The notes: generated by a model from the sequence alone, not told the origin. Shown: positions 1-8,414, counted from the first letter of the stretch. The stretch is 50,260 nt of DNA from JAISGQ01 sp964500965 (GCA_964500965.1 CAZCQZ010000011.1:1-50260); one strand, 5' to 3'. Made by a program: numbers and translations.

Positions 1-206
1 CGTAGCCTGACGGACAGAAACCCGATAAAAAGGCGTATTAAGCGGATAAGTTGGCTAAAGGAACGAAGTCCAAAAGGTAAATCGTAACCTCAATGCGTGA
101 ATCGGGCAGGCAAACACACTGCGATTTCATACTTGGCAAGCTTGTTTTTATCTGCAAAGAATTTGACCTGTATCGACCGTTTGCGGTAAATGGCATAATG
201 TTTCTC

Positions 207-704
207 TCACATATCCTGTCGATGTACTCTTTCGTCATTAATGAAATGCTTAACCGTATCCGTTGGATTATTCAGTTCCGTTTTGAAAAATTCGGGGTAA
301 ACCTTGATGTCCTCGCCAAGCGAAACCCACTTCAAATGCTCCTTGCTGTTATCTTCCGTGAAGCTCTCGCCGATCGGAGCGAAGCCAACCGGCACTTTCA
401 TATAAAAGTAAAACGAAATCTCATAAATCAACTTGCCGAGGTTGGAAAGCGCATCGCCGTAGAAATAGTTTTCGTGTACGAAACCAAGCCGGTCTATTTC
501 CATCTTTACGCCTGTTTCTTCAAATACTTCACGCCGGATGGCTTCTTCTGCCGTTTCGCCAAATTTGATCCTTCCTCCGACAGAGTAGAGATAGTCGGCT
601 CTTTCGTTGCCTACCATCAGAATCTTTCCGTCTTTCATGATAATGGCACCTACACGGATATTCAATATACCGTCATCGCAGGCTACACACATATCCTTGT
701 TCAT
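207..704 (-). CDS. NUDIX hydrolase
   Basis: Predicted cytoplasmic NUDIX hydrolase of 165 residues, which would hydrolyse a nucleoside diphosphate linked to another group; the substrate cannot be told from sequence. The full NUDIX box is at residues 44-66, with the conserved Gly44, Glu50, Arg58-Glu59, Glu62-Glu63 and Gly65 all present. The ATG start is supported by GGAGGAATATAA just upstream. It stands alone: nothing convincing lies between it and the left edge, and the next gene upstream is a broken acetyltransferase. The family is secure; any specific function (mutT-like or otherwise) would be a guess. Confidence 0.88.
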   Translation of the reverse strand: MNKDMCVACDDGILNIRVGAIIMKDGKILMVGNERADYLYSVGGRIKFGETAEEAIRREVFEETGVKMEIDRLGFVHENYFYGDALSNLGKLIYEISFYFYMKVPVGFAPIGESFTEDNSKEHLKWVSLGEDIKVYPEFFKTELNNPTDTVKHFINDERVHRQDM

Positions 705-855
705 TTATATTCCTCCAATCAAAAAACAAAACGGATTTATCACATTATCCGCCCCAAAACCTTTTACCGCCATTCGGTACATGGCTTTTGCGTGGATTCG
801 GTCATGCCAAATAAATCGGCGCAGGACTTTGCGCAGCAACCAAACCTTACCGCAA

Positions 856-1440
856 CTAAGCAAATATCTTTTCTAAAATGAGATCGTCAACCTCTGTTCC
901 GTTCACGATATGCGCACCTTTTTTTCTTTTAACTTCATAAAAGCCAAGTTTGCGAGCGCATCCTAACATTCTATGATTACCGGTTCATGTTTCAATCAAA
1001 AAACGGTTTTCACCAAAGCTGCGATAATAATCCATCAACATAGTAAGTGCTTCTGTACCGATGCCCTTTCCCCAGTAATCTATTTCACAAATTTCAATAC
1101 CTAATCCTCTAATAGAGTTATTTTGGGACGCATTTTTGCTTTGATCAATGTTCTCCCATGGAGTATGTTTGAAATTGCTGTCCAAATAGTAAGAAGAAAC
1201 CAAACCTATATAACGACCATCAACCTCTATTTCAAATCTCCATCTAATCGCATTTTCCGACATACCCTTGATGATTTCAGCCATATCGGCACGCAATTCG
1301 TCTGCATCCACAGGCTCTAAATCCATCCACGGAGTATCCGAACGAAACCACTCCGTTTCCACATTTGTCCAGCGTACCTCGTCATTCACATCAGAAAGTA
1401 CATAATCCCGAAGGGTAATGTTTTCGGATTCTATCTTCAT
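856..1440 (-). pseudogene. GNAT acetyltransferase interrupted by an in-frame TGA
   Basis: GNAT-family N-acetyltransferase (acetyl-CoA-dependent). The start is ATG at 1438-1440 with AAAGGAG upstream; the longer open frame upstream has no support. The core GNAT segment GLGIEICEIDYWGKGIGTEA is intact. The frame stops at TGA (985-987), but the same frame then continues for 42 more sense codons to TAG at 856-858, giving TGNHRMLGCARKLGFYEV and onwards. This is the usual GNAT C-terminal end, where relatives carry Thr-Trp-Ser-Gly-Asn. The simplest reading is a single TGG-to-TGA change at that tryptophan. TGA is an ordinary stop elsewhere in the window (for example at the end of xylA). The truncated product would lack the last strand and helix of the fold and is probably inactive. 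Confidence 0.85.
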
Positions 1441-1561
1441 CGTGTTTCTCCTTTCAAAAAAGCGCGTATTAAATTTTGAATTGAATCGCTTTGTACCGAA
1501 CGGCACGCACGATGATGTGAGATGAGGGGGGAATCCCTCCCGCTCGATTGTCCGAATTAAA

Positions 1562-2872
1562 TTACGCGCTTGCGCCGGTATAAACATATTTGAATGTATA
1601 CAGAGAGGGCAGTGCTTTGCCGGTGAAATCAAACATGGTCTGATTATCCCACTCACTTCCGCCGTAGCTGCCTACAGTAGAAGCGTCGAATTCCTGAGCG
1701 GCCGCTGTTGCCCAGCCTGCACCGTTTTCTTCCCACGCAATGCGGTTTTGCTCAATCATATTATCTCTTTCCGCCCCTGTAAGGGTGCTTACATCGTTTA
1801 CGGGAATCCACGCAATTTCCCACCAGCAGACGCCTGCGCCTGCATCACCGACATTTGAAATCGCTTCGATTACATCGTGAAGTGCATCGGCCTGACCCTG
1901 TGGACTGATTTCATAAGCGGAAGCGTCAAGCCATTCCTTGCCCTCATAGGCAACGTTGGTCTGACCGTCTCCGTCCTCCCAGGTCCATGCCCATGCGGTT
2001 TCGGTACACATAACCTTTTTGTCGTATTTGTCGGCAACCGCTTTAAGTTTTGATGTCAGGTTTTCAAGACTTCCGTGCCAATACGCGTAATAAGATGAGG
2101 CGAAAATCTCATATTCAACCCCTGCGTTCTGCAAAGCCTTTGCATAGCTTTCGTAGTTATTCTTTTCGGGATTCGTAAAGTGTATTATCCTCTGAATAGA
2201 CGGGTCAACAGCGGCAACCGCATCACAGCCCGCCTTGCAGAGAATATATTTGTTATCGCCGTATTCCCCTGCCATGCCGGAGGTTATTTCGTTGCCTATC
2301 TGAACGTAGGTAACGTTTACACCTGCATCTTTCATGTGAGTAAGACAGTCATAGGTAAAATCGTAAAGCGCATCGGTTTTTTCGTCAAGGCTCAGATTTG
2401 CCCATGCTTTGGGCGCGTTCTGCTTGCCGGGGTCAGCCCAGAAATCGGAATAATGGAAATCCACCATAACGCCGAGACCTGCGTTTGTTGCACGAATACC
2501 TGTCTGTGTAACGGTTTCAAGGTCACAGGTGCCGGCACCGTAGGTGTTTCCGTTTTCATCATAGGGATTGTTGAAAAGTCTCACACGAACGGTATTCACA
2601 CCGGCATCGGCAAGAAGTGTGAAAGGGTCACATTCATTGCCGTCCGCATCATAAAACTTAACGCCGGACTTTTCCAGTGCCAGATATGACGAAACGTCAG
2701 CACCCATAACAAAATCCTTGCTGAGATTTTCAATGGGCTCTACGTTGATTCCCGTATTTTCCTGAAATACAGCCTCATCGTTATTTTCGTTTTCGGTTTC
2801 CGTTCTGCCGCAGCCGAACAGTGCGAGGCTCATTGCCAGTGCCAAAAGTATTGCCAAAATACGTTTTTTCAA
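1562..2872 (-). CDS. ganB: Arabinogalactan endo-beta-1,4-galactanase, GH53 lipoprotein
   Basis: Surface lipoprotein of glycoside hydrolase family 53, which cuts beta-1,4-galactan side chains of type I arabinogalactan and pectin outside the cell. I place the start at TTG (2872): AAAGGA sits 9 nt before it, while it abuts the ATG three codons upstream. The product then starts MKKRILAILLALAMSLALFG followed by the lipobox cysteine (residue 21). Catalytic residues of the family are visible: acid/base Glu195 in YVQIGNEIT and nucleophile Glu291 in CTETAW. The length, about 436 residues, is normal for a single-domain enzyme with a short acidic linker after the lipid anchor. It lies 23 bases behind the CARF-nuclease gene and could share its transcript. 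No permease or galactosidase partner is in the window. Confidence 0.93.
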   Translation of the reverse strand: MKKRILAILLALAMSLALFGCGRTETENENNDEAVFQENTGINVEPIENLSKDFVMGADVSSYLALEKSGVKFYDADGNECDPFTLLADAGVNTVRVRLFNNPYDENGNTYGAGTCDLETVTQTGIRATNAGLGVMVDFHYSDFWADPGKQNAPKAWANLSLDEKTDALYDFTYDCLTHMKDAGVNVTYVQIGNEITSGMAGEYGDNKYILCKAGCDAVAAVDPSIQRIIHFTNPEKNNYESYAKALQNAGVEYEIFASSYYAYWHGSLENLTSKLKAVADKYDKKVMCTETAWAWTWEDGDGQTNVAYEGKEWLDASAYEISPQGQADALHDVIEAISNVGDAGAGVCWWEIAWIPVNDVSTLTGAERDNMIEQNRIAWEENGAGWATAAAQEFDASTVGSYGGSEWDNQTMFDFTGKALPSLYTFKYVYTGASA

Positions 2873-2895
2873 GTTTATCATTCCTTTGTTATTTA

Positions 2896-4074
2896 TTAAA
2901 GCGGCTTGCGCTTATAGTTTGCAATAAGTTCACCGAGCCTGCCGTTTTCAATATATCTGCTGTCTGCGATTATTACTCTCATATCGTGAGCGCGCTCCCA
3001 CATGGGCTGAGCGCTGTGACGAATATCATTTACCGCCGTAACCAGAACAGGCTGTGCAAATCTTCCGCCTAACCGCCGTGCCATGGTATCTATTTCATAA
3101 AGATATTCACTGCTCAGATTTTCCGCGCCTGCACTTTTGCAGGAGATGAAATAGGTGGTAAGTCCTCTCACCGCCATGACATCAATTTCATTAGTAGTGG
3201 CAGAGCTTCCGCTACCGTCCCAGTCAATAACAACGCTGGTGTCGATATCGTCAAACATTCCGCTTTCATACAGTCTGCAATAGGTCATCAGCTCTAAAAC
3301 CGCACCTTTATCTCTGAGAATGAAGCGAATGGTGGAGTTTTTGTACGTGAAGCGTATACGCTCACGAGTGCTTTCGTAATCGGTTATAAGCCCGGAATCC
3401 GCCAGCATGTCGAGAAGTGAGGGAGGACAGTAATTTTTGTCTATGGGCAGTGACGCTTTTGTATCGACGGTAAGGCAGTCCTCCGACAGTTCGCTTGCGG
3501 AATGGAAGAAAAGCGTTGCCTTGTGCCATGCGGTGCGGTATTTAGAGAATATCTCCCACAGCTCCGCAATATCGGAACGAAGCTCGTCATCAATATTCTT
3601 TGCGGAAACTCTGCCGTGGCGAATGACCTCCGCGCCCGTCATGGCAACCATGCTGTCAACGGAAAACAGCGGAATATCAAGCCTTTCCGCTTCCGGACAG
3701 CTTCGCACGTCCGCGAAGCACTGCCGCTGCGTATCAAGCCGCATAAGCGGTACATCGCAGCTTTCGGCGAACATTCCGCAGGCGAGCAACGCAATGTCGT
3801 TCCCTCCGGACACGTCGATAACGCAGTCGGAATATTCCTCAATTATCTGCGCAAGGGCTTCGATAACAGAGGTACAGTCCTCCACATCGCAGATTTTGAA
3901 TTTCACGGCTGTGCCGATATTCCGTGAGGAAACGAAGCGTTTTATTCTGCTTCTCGGTACGTCGTTTTCAAGCTGCTCACTGCCGATGATAACAAGGGTT
4001 TCCGGCTTTACCGTACAGGTGGCAACCAGATTGAATACCGATTCTTCGTCGTAAAGCTCTATAAGCGTTTTCAA
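2896..4074 (-). CDS. Orphan CARF-nuclease of the Card1/Can2 (DUF1887) family
   Basis: Resembles DUF1887 proteins such as Card1 and Can2, in which a CARF domain senses cyclic oligoadenylate made by type III CRISPR complexes and switches on a PD-(D/E)XK nuclease. Start chosen: TTG at 4074, with AGGAAAGGG before it, giving the typical N-terminus MKTLIELYDEESVFNLVA; the ATG 21 bases upstream has no ribosome site and overlaps the preceding gene. The CARF ligand loop DVSGGNDIALLA is at 88-99. The nuclease core near 293-314 reads TTNEIDVMAVRGLTTYFISC then Lys313. Asp298 and Lys313 are present, but the acidic residue two before the lysine is Ser311. No cas gene or CRISPR array is in the window. Family assignment is fairly sure; the signal it responds to is unknown. 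Confidence 0.78.
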   Translation of the reverse strand: MKTLIELYDEESVFNLVATCTVKPETLVIIGSEQLENDVPRSRIKRFVSSRNIGTAVKFKICDVEDCTSVIEALAQIIEEYSDCVIDVSGGNDIALLACGMFAESCDVPLMRLDTQRQCFADVRSCPEAERLDIPLFSVDSMVAMTGAEVIRHGRVSAKNIDDELRSDIAELWEIFSKYRTAWHKATLFFHSASELSEDCLTVDTKASLPIDKNYCPPSLLDMLADSGLITDYESTRERIRFTYKNSTIRFILRDKGAVLELMTYCRLYESGMFDDIDTSVVIDWDGSGSSATTNEIDVMAVRGLTTYFISCKSAGAENLSSEYLYEIDTMARRLGGRFAQPVLVTAVNDIRHSAQPMWERAHDMRVIIADSRYIENGRLGELIANYKRKPL

Positions 4075-4078
4075 GGTA

Positions 4079-4759
4079 TCACCCTTTCCTGCCATATGGA
4101 CAAACGTAAATGCATCTTCCGCAAACCGCGCCTCTGCCGATGTGCTTATAGGCGTTTTTCATATGCTCCGAGCACTTTTGAGCGTCGAACACGGTGCTTC
4201 GGTCATTGCCGGAGATATAAATATCACCCTTAATTGCCCCTGCCGGGCAGGCATCGGCACATTTGCGGCAACCGTCACAGCCGTTTTCCGCAACGGGAGG
4301 ATTACACTGCACCAGCGGCATGTTAGTCAGTACAGTGGCAAGCCGTACCCTCGGTCCGTGCTCACTGCTGACAAACAGTGCGCTCCTGCCAATCCAGCCG
4401 AGTCCTGCCGCAACTGCGGCGGTTTTGTGCTGATATATTCCGGTGTAAACGTCCGCCTTGTCGTGAACGCTTTGAGAGGCCGCAATGGGAAAATAATCGA
4501 ATCCCTCACGGCGTATAAGCTCTCCACAAAGCAGAGCACAGCGGTCAAGCAGTGCATTTACCGCGCGGTAATGCTGAAAATACGCATAAGTAGGCGCATC
4601 GGCAATGCCGGACATGACCGCATCGGAAAGCCTGTACATCAGTGTGACGGCATAGGGATAATTTTGAAGCTCGTCGGGAATACAGGGCGGCATTGAAAAG
4701 CCGACATCACATAAGCCCTCGTCAATCAGTCTTTGCCGAAGCTCATCTTTAAAACTCAT
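4079..4759 (-). CDS. 4Fe-4S double-cluster protein, QueG-like
   Basis: Protein of 226 residues related to the iron-sulfur region of epoxyqueuosine reductase (QueG). Two ferredoxin-type motifs are clear near the C-terminus: CDGCRKCADACPAGAI and CGRCIYVCPYGRKG, enough for two [4Fe-4S] clusters. Upstream is the GLGWIGRSALFVSSEHGPRV segment shared with the QueG cobalamin-binding fold. It is shorter than true QueG (about 300-380 residues) because the C-terminal HEAT-like part is missing, so it is probably a related redox protein rather than the tRNA-modifying enzyme. Start at ATG 4759 (GGAGG upstream) overlaps the stop of the carboxypeptidase gene as ATGA, implying translational coupling. It ends 4 bases before the CARF-nuclease start. 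Confidence 0.8.
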   Translation of the reverse strand: MSFKDELRQRLIDEGLCDVGFSMPPCIPDELQNYPYAVTLMYRLSDAVMSGIADAPTYAYFQHYRAVNALLDRCALLCGELIRREGFDYFPIAASQSVHDKADVYTGIYQHKTAAVAAGLGWIGRSALFVSSEHGPRVRLATVLTNMPLVQCNPPVAENGCDGCRKCADACPAGAIKGDIYISGNDRSTVFDAQKCSEHMKNAYKHIGRGAVCGRCIYVCPYGRKG

Positions 4760-5550
4760 TCCAGACCCTCCGTTACCGCGTTGGGACAATCGCGAATACA
4801 AACCTGTATGTATTCCTCAAGACACAGGGAATACTTTGCCATAAATTCAGCCGCGTCCTTTCCCACATAGCGCAGCTCCCAGGGACGTGCCTGTAAGCCG
4901 GTGATGCCGACCTTTGTATCGGGGTAGCGGAAAACGAAGCCGTATTTATAAGCGTTTTTGATAAGCCATTTACCCTGACGTGTGGAAGCAAAATCCTCCT
5001 GACGAACACCGGCCTGTGTTGTCACGTCCACTGTCAATCCGAGCTGATGCTCGTCAAGACCTCCGGATTTCATAGCTTTCCTTACCTGAGTTGCCGCGTC
5101 GTCATGACTGTAGCCATCACTCATAAGAGCGTAAATTTCCGTGTTATACATGTCTGTCTGAGATGCCGCAGACCGGTAGCCCTCAAGGGGGATGACGCTC
5201 ATGCCGTCGGAAACCATGGCATTGTGCATTTCAAGATAAGCCTGTGCCGCTTCACGGCGGAGATATACATTATCTCCGTTGGGAGCACCGATAAGCCGAA
5301 CAAGGTCACTGGGTGACCAGTTTTCGTCCAAAGGGGTGCTTATAACAAACGGATAGCTTTCAACATCGGAAAGCGTTTCCGAAACAGCCGCAACAGCGTC
5401 CTCATCGGAACATGCCGTGCAGTTTTCGCAGGTTGCCACAAAAAAAGTAAGAATAAGCAAAACCAAAGCGCCTACAACAAGCATACGAAAAAACACCATG
5501 CGGTTTTCGTAGTCACCGACGGTTTCGGTGATAAAGTGTTTATTGGCCAC
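4756..5550 (-). CDS. Membrane-anchored VanY/M15-like D-Ala-D-Ala carboxypeptidase, altered active site
   Basis: M15B family (VanY/DacB-like) fold, normally a zinc D,D-carboxypeptidase trimming peptidoglycan stems outside the membrane. There is one transmembrane anchor near the N-terminus (FFRMLVVGALVLLILTFFVA), then a Cys-rich linker, then the peptidase domain. Start: GTG at 5550 fits AAAGGA 9 nt upstream better than the ATG at 5559, which abuts it. Counting from that ATG, the first zinc motif is present (SGGLDEHQLGLTVDV; His171, Asp178). The second, normally Glu-Pro-Trp-His, reads Arg225-Pro-Trp-Glu228, so both the catalytic Glu and the third zinc-ligand His look replaced. It may be non-catalytic or use a variant centre. 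First gene of the four-gene minus-strand set. Confidence 0.8.
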   Translation of the reverse strand: MANKHFITETVGDYENRMVFFRMLVVGALVLLILTFFVATCENCTACSDEDAVAAVSETLSDVESYPFVISTPLDENWSPSDLVRLIGAPNGDNVYLRREAAQAYLEMHNAMVSDGMSVIPLEGYRSAASQTDMYNTEIYALMSDGYSHDDAATQVRKAMKSGGLDEHQLGLTVDVTTQAGVRQEDFASTRQGKWLIKNAYKYGFVFRYPDTKVGITGLQARPWELRYVGKDAAEFMAKYSLCLEEYIQVCIRDCPNAVTEGLE

Positions 5551-5581
5551 GTGATTCATTCCTTTCGATTACACATATCGG

Positions 5582-5611
5582 ATTATACACCATCTCCCGT
5601 TCCTTTGTCAA
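5582..5611 (-). promoter_or_regulatory. Sigma-A promoter of the carboxypeptidase operon
   Basis: Reading the minus strand, TTGACA (5606-5611) and TATAAT (5582-5587) are both perfect consensus, with an 18-base spacer, about 30 bases before the carboxypeptidase start. It would drive the carboxypeptidase, QueG-like and CARF-nuclease genes, and possibly the galactanase, since no strong terminator is visible between them. Confidence 0.75.
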
Positions 5612-5842
5612 AAACAACGGGAGCTTTAATAATACAACTAAATTTGTAAACCTGTTTTTTTAGCCTGTTTGAAAAACTTTCCGATGACAGCGGCAAAAAA
5701 GAAAAAATTATGTTTTTCGGCTTGATTTAAGGGGTTTTCGGCACAGCATACAAAAGGAAATGCTTTTTGCGTATTTTTCCGTTTTATCAATTTTTGTTGT
5801 ATTACCATATATTTTCACCCTTATATTTGGTTATTGTGTTTA

Positions 5843-5871
5843 TTGATAATTCTTTGTGTATTTGTTATGAT
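5843..5871 (+). promoter_or_regulatory. xylA promoter
   Basis: TTGATA (5843-5848) and TATGAT (5866-5871) with a 17-base spacer, 36 bases before the xylA start. The stretch from 5612 to 5842 between the two divergent promoters is AT-rich and holds no gene I can support; I could not identify a XylR or CcpA operator in it with confidence. Confidence 0.6.
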
Positions 5872-5907
5872 ATTTACGATGTCAAATATCTTTAGGAGGT
5901 TATAGAT

Positions 5908-7227
5908 ATGAGCGAATTTTTCCCGAATATCCCTACCGTTAAATATGAGGGTAAGGGCTCTAAAAATCCTTTTGCTTTCAAGTTCTACAATCCCGATGAG
6001 GTGATTGCAGGTAAGCCCATGAGAGAGCACTGCAAGTTTGCTCTTGCATGGTGGCATGCGCTCACCGCAGGCGGCACCGATATGTTCGGCGCAGCACCTG
6101 TTTACGACCGCAGCTTCGGCGGCACCGACCCCATGGAGATTGCAAAGAACCGCGTATACGCAGGCTTTGAAATCATGGATAAGCTCAGCATTGATTACTT
6201 CTGCTTCCATGACCGCGACATTGCTCCCGAAGCAGATACTCTTGCCGAGACTAACGCACGTCTTGACGAGATAACCGACCTTATCGCAGAGCAGATGAAG
6301 GTACACGGCAAGAAGAACCTCTGGGGTACCGCAAACTGCTTCGGTAATCCCAGATATACCAACGGCGCAGGTACAAACCCCAATGCCGATGTTTTCGCAT
6401 TTGCAGGCGCACAGATTAAGAAAGCTATCGAGCTTACAGTTAAGCTGGGCGGCACAGGCTACGTTTTCTGGGGCGGTCGTGAGGGATATGAAACTCTCCT
6501 CAACACCGATATGGGTCTTGAGCTTGACAACATGGCTCGTCTTATGACCATGGCTCGTGACTATGCCCGTTCCATCGGCTTTAAGGGCGACTTCTATGTT
6601 GAGCCGAAGCCGAAAGAGCCGACCAAGCATCAGTATGATTTCGATACCGCTACCGTTATCGGCTTCCTCAAGGCTCATAATCTTGATAAGGATTTTAAGA
6701 TTAACATTGAGCAGAACCACGCTATTCTGGCAGGTCATACCTTCCAGCATGAGCTTGCAACCGCACGTATAAACGGCATGTTCGGCTCTATTGATGCAAA
6801 CCAGGGCGATAATCTTCTCGGTTGGGATACCGACCAGTTCCCCACCAATGTTTACGATGCTACCCTCTGTATGCTTGAAGTCCTCCGTGCCGGCGGATTC
6901 ACCAACGGCGGTCTGAACTTTGACGCTAAGCTCCGTCGCGGCTCCTGCACTCCCGAAGATATTTTCCTCGGATTCATCGCAGGTATGGATACATATGCAC
7001 TGGGTCTGCGTATTGCCGCTAAGCTTATTGAGGACGGCAGAATCGACGAGTTTGTCGAGAAGCGTTACGCAAGCTGGAATGAGGGCATCGGCGCAAAGGT
7101 ACGCGCAGGCGAAGCAACTCTTGCCGACCTTGAGGCTTATGCACTTGAAAAGGGTAACGTTGCAACCTCTACCGCTTCTCAGGAATATCTTGAAAGCGTA
7201 CTCAACGAGGTTATGTTCTCCCTCTGA
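5908..7227 (+). CDS. xylA: Xylose isomerase
   Basis: Converts D-xylose to D-xylulose in the cytoplasm, the entry step to the pentose phosphate pathway; metal-dependent, usually a tetramer. 439 residues, the length of the class II (clostridial/Bacteroides) enzymes. The catalytic His region FCFHDRDIAPE, the metal ligands in DFYVEPKP and NIEQNHAILAGH, and SIDANQGD followed by GWDTDQFP are all intact. AGGAGG lies 9 bases before the ATG. It is a single-gene unit with its own promoter and a strong terminator; no xylulokinase or xylose transporter is adjacent. Codon use is strongly skewed towards a narrow set, as expected for a highly expressed gene. Confidence 0.97.
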   Translation: MSEFFPNIPTVKYEGKGSKNPFAFKFYNPDEVIAGKPMREHCKFALAWWHALTAGGTDMFGAAPVYDRSFGGTDPMEIAKNRVYAGFEIMDKLSIDYFCFHDRDIAPEADTLAETNARLDEITDLIAEQMKVHGKKNLWGTANCFGNPRYTNGAGTNPNADVFAFAGAQIKKAIELTVKLGGTGYVFWGGREGYETLLNTDMGLELDNMARLMTMARDYARSIGFKGDFYVEPKPKEPTKHQYDFDTATVIGFLKAHNLDKDFKINIEQNHAILAGHTFQHELATARINGMFGSIDANQGDNLLGWDTDQFPTNVYDATLCMLEVLRAGGFTNGGLNFDAKLRRGSCTPEDIFLGFIAGMDTYALGLRIAAKLIEDGRIDEFVEKRYASWNEGIGAKVRAGEATLADLEAYALEKGNVATSTASQEYLESVLNEVMFSL

Positions 7228-7249
7228 TTTTCTTAACAGTGTGAATTTT

Positions 7250-7289
7250 AAAAGGGGCTGTAAAAACGGAAGTTTTTACAGCCCCTTTT
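7250..7289. terminator. Bidirectional terminator after xylA
   Basis: Perfect 18-base-pair hairpin: left arm 7250-7267, loop GGAA (7268-7271), right arm 7272-7289. A and T runs at the two ends let it work on both strands. The right-arm sequence (17 bases, 7273-7289) recurs exactly at 7489-7505, where it is not part of a hairpin. Confidence 0.85.
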
Positions 7290-7314
7290 GAGGGGATAGG
7301 AAAAAAGATGCAGA

Positions 7315-7372
7315 ACGGACAAACCGAACCCGAAGGCGTACAAGGGTACGTCGAGAGGTTCGGTTTGTTCGT
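7315..7372. repeat. Long two-part hairpin element downstream of xylA
   Basis: Outer stem: 7317-7330 pairs with 7357-7370 (14 pairs including one G-T, extendable by two more). Inner hairpin: 7335-7341 with 7346-7352, loop AAGG. It follows the xylA terminator, lacks a T-run, and lies in a 300-base gap between two units (7228-7529). The compact two-stem shape is like REP or small mobile repeats, but no second copy is present in this window. The rest of the gap is AT-rich with nothing else I can support. Confidence 0.5.
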
Positions 7373-7529
7373 AGCATAAAACACGAGAATTTTTACAATT
7401 TTGCATATTTAATGACTTTTCATTAAGGTCACTGCAAAACAATATTACAAATTATTTGTTTAATATATTGTTTTATGCGGTCTGCGCTTTTTTACAGCCC
7501 CTTTTTTACAGGGAAAATGTATACTGTTA

Positions 7530-8414
7530 TCAATTGATTTTTCTGTACAGCAAATCAAAAAAATCGTTGTTTTCATCGACTATCCGCCTTGGCAGAATTA
7601 AAGTAAAGAAATCGCCGCATTTCAAACGCCACAAGCCAAAAGCGGTTTTTTTGCGTTTCACAGTGTTGTATTCCAATTCCAAATCCGTGTAACGCAAACG
7701 AACAACTAATAGCTCATCAAAAATCAGCAGTTGCAATACTCCCAGGTGATTTTTGACGTATTCGTCCGATTCTTCAAAAAATGATTTACTTAAAACAAGA
7801 CATAGTACGGTGAAAACAACGGTTGCTATTAACATGGCAATATCCAAAAGGATTGCAGACAATAAAAATACAACCGCGGCAATGATGAACACAATCATTT
7901 TTTCACCAAAAAGATAATCGTAGCAAATCAACCGCTTAATCTCCGTGTCGGTGAGTGAAAAAGATATTTGCCGAAGCGGCGGTCGGCTCGGTTCATATCT
8001 TTCGTCTGTTTCTCTTTTAGGATATAAAATCGGAGCATTGACCGAAAAACGCCGCCGACAGCGTTTTTTCAAAAGGGTTATAATATCGCATAATTCAATA
8101 TTGTGGTTAACACTGTTTTCAACAGAAGCGGAAATATAAAGAGAGTCCTTTAAGTAAATAATAATTCCATCGCTGTATGTTTCGATGCATTGAATATCCT
8201 TGTACGGAAACTCTTTCTTTGTATTTAAATAAGAGCAGGAAAAGCTTTCGTATAAAAATTCCAAAGAGTAACACTCGTTCTCCTTTAGCCGGAAAAGGGG
8301 AGTGGCGGTTGCTTTACTGTGTTTATCCATGCAGCTTTGATTTTCAAAAGAAACGGTGAGACGAAAGCGCATACTTTTATCATTATATAAGCTCGTAAAA
8401 CCGCCGCCTTTCAA
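7530..8414 (-). CDS. Unknown membrane protein, possibly YcxB-like
   Basis: About 280-294 residues. Visible parts: a soluble N-terminal half with a beta-rich look (FPYKDIQCIETYSDGIIIYL), two adjacent transmembrane segments in the middle (MIVFIIAAVVFLLSAILLDI and MLIATVVFTVLCLVLSKSFF), and a second soluble domain ending TLILPRRIVDENNDFFDLL. The order of a Tyr-rich strand, then Leu-Pro-Arg/Lys-Arg, then a short helix recalls YcxB-like domains, and the N-terminal half could be a second, diverged copy. The open frame begins at TTG (8414) without a good ribosome site; ATG at 8372 (MRFRLTVSFE) is an alternative start. Rare codons and high AT suggest low expression. No function is proposed. Confidence 0.6.
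   Translation of the reverse strand: MKGGGFTSLYNDKSMRFRLTVSFENQSCMDKHSKATATPLFRLKENECYSLEFLYESFSCSYLNTKKEFPYKDIQCIETYSDGIIIYLKDSLYISASVENSVNHNIELCDIITLLKKRCRRRFSVNAPILYPKRETDERYEPSRPPLRQISFSLTDTEIKRLICYDYLFGEKMIVFIIAAVVFLLSAILLDIAMLIATVVFTVLCLVLSKSFFEESDEYVKNHLGVLQLLIFDELLVVRLRYTDLELEYNTVKRKKTAFGLWRLKCGDFFTLILPRRIVDENNDFFDLLYRKIN

Noticed and set aside
38..238. A 66-codon minus-strand frame beyond the NUDIX stop, and another start-less frame in the same bases (KRSIQVKFFADKNKLAKYEI)
   Set aside because: The first has no ribosome site and odd composition. The second looks somewhat protein-like and could be a gene remnant, but it lacks a start and a recognisable family.
93..881. A 262-codon plus-strand frame at the left edge
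   Set aside because: It lies antisense to the NUDIX gene with its complete catalytic box and ribosome site; no ribosome site or known domain on the plus strand.
985..987. TGA decoded as tryptophan in the acetyltransferase
   Set aside because: TGA ends xylA, terS-region and other intact genes here, so the standard code applies; a nonsense mutation explains the stop.
5821..6750. A 309-codon frame on the minus strand
   Set aside because: Antisense of xylA; a by-product of the strongly biased codon use of a highly expressed gene.
7441..7530. A small gene in the gap after xylA
   Set aside because: Short AT-rich frames without ribosome sites; the bases are better explained by the repeat arm and terminator remains.
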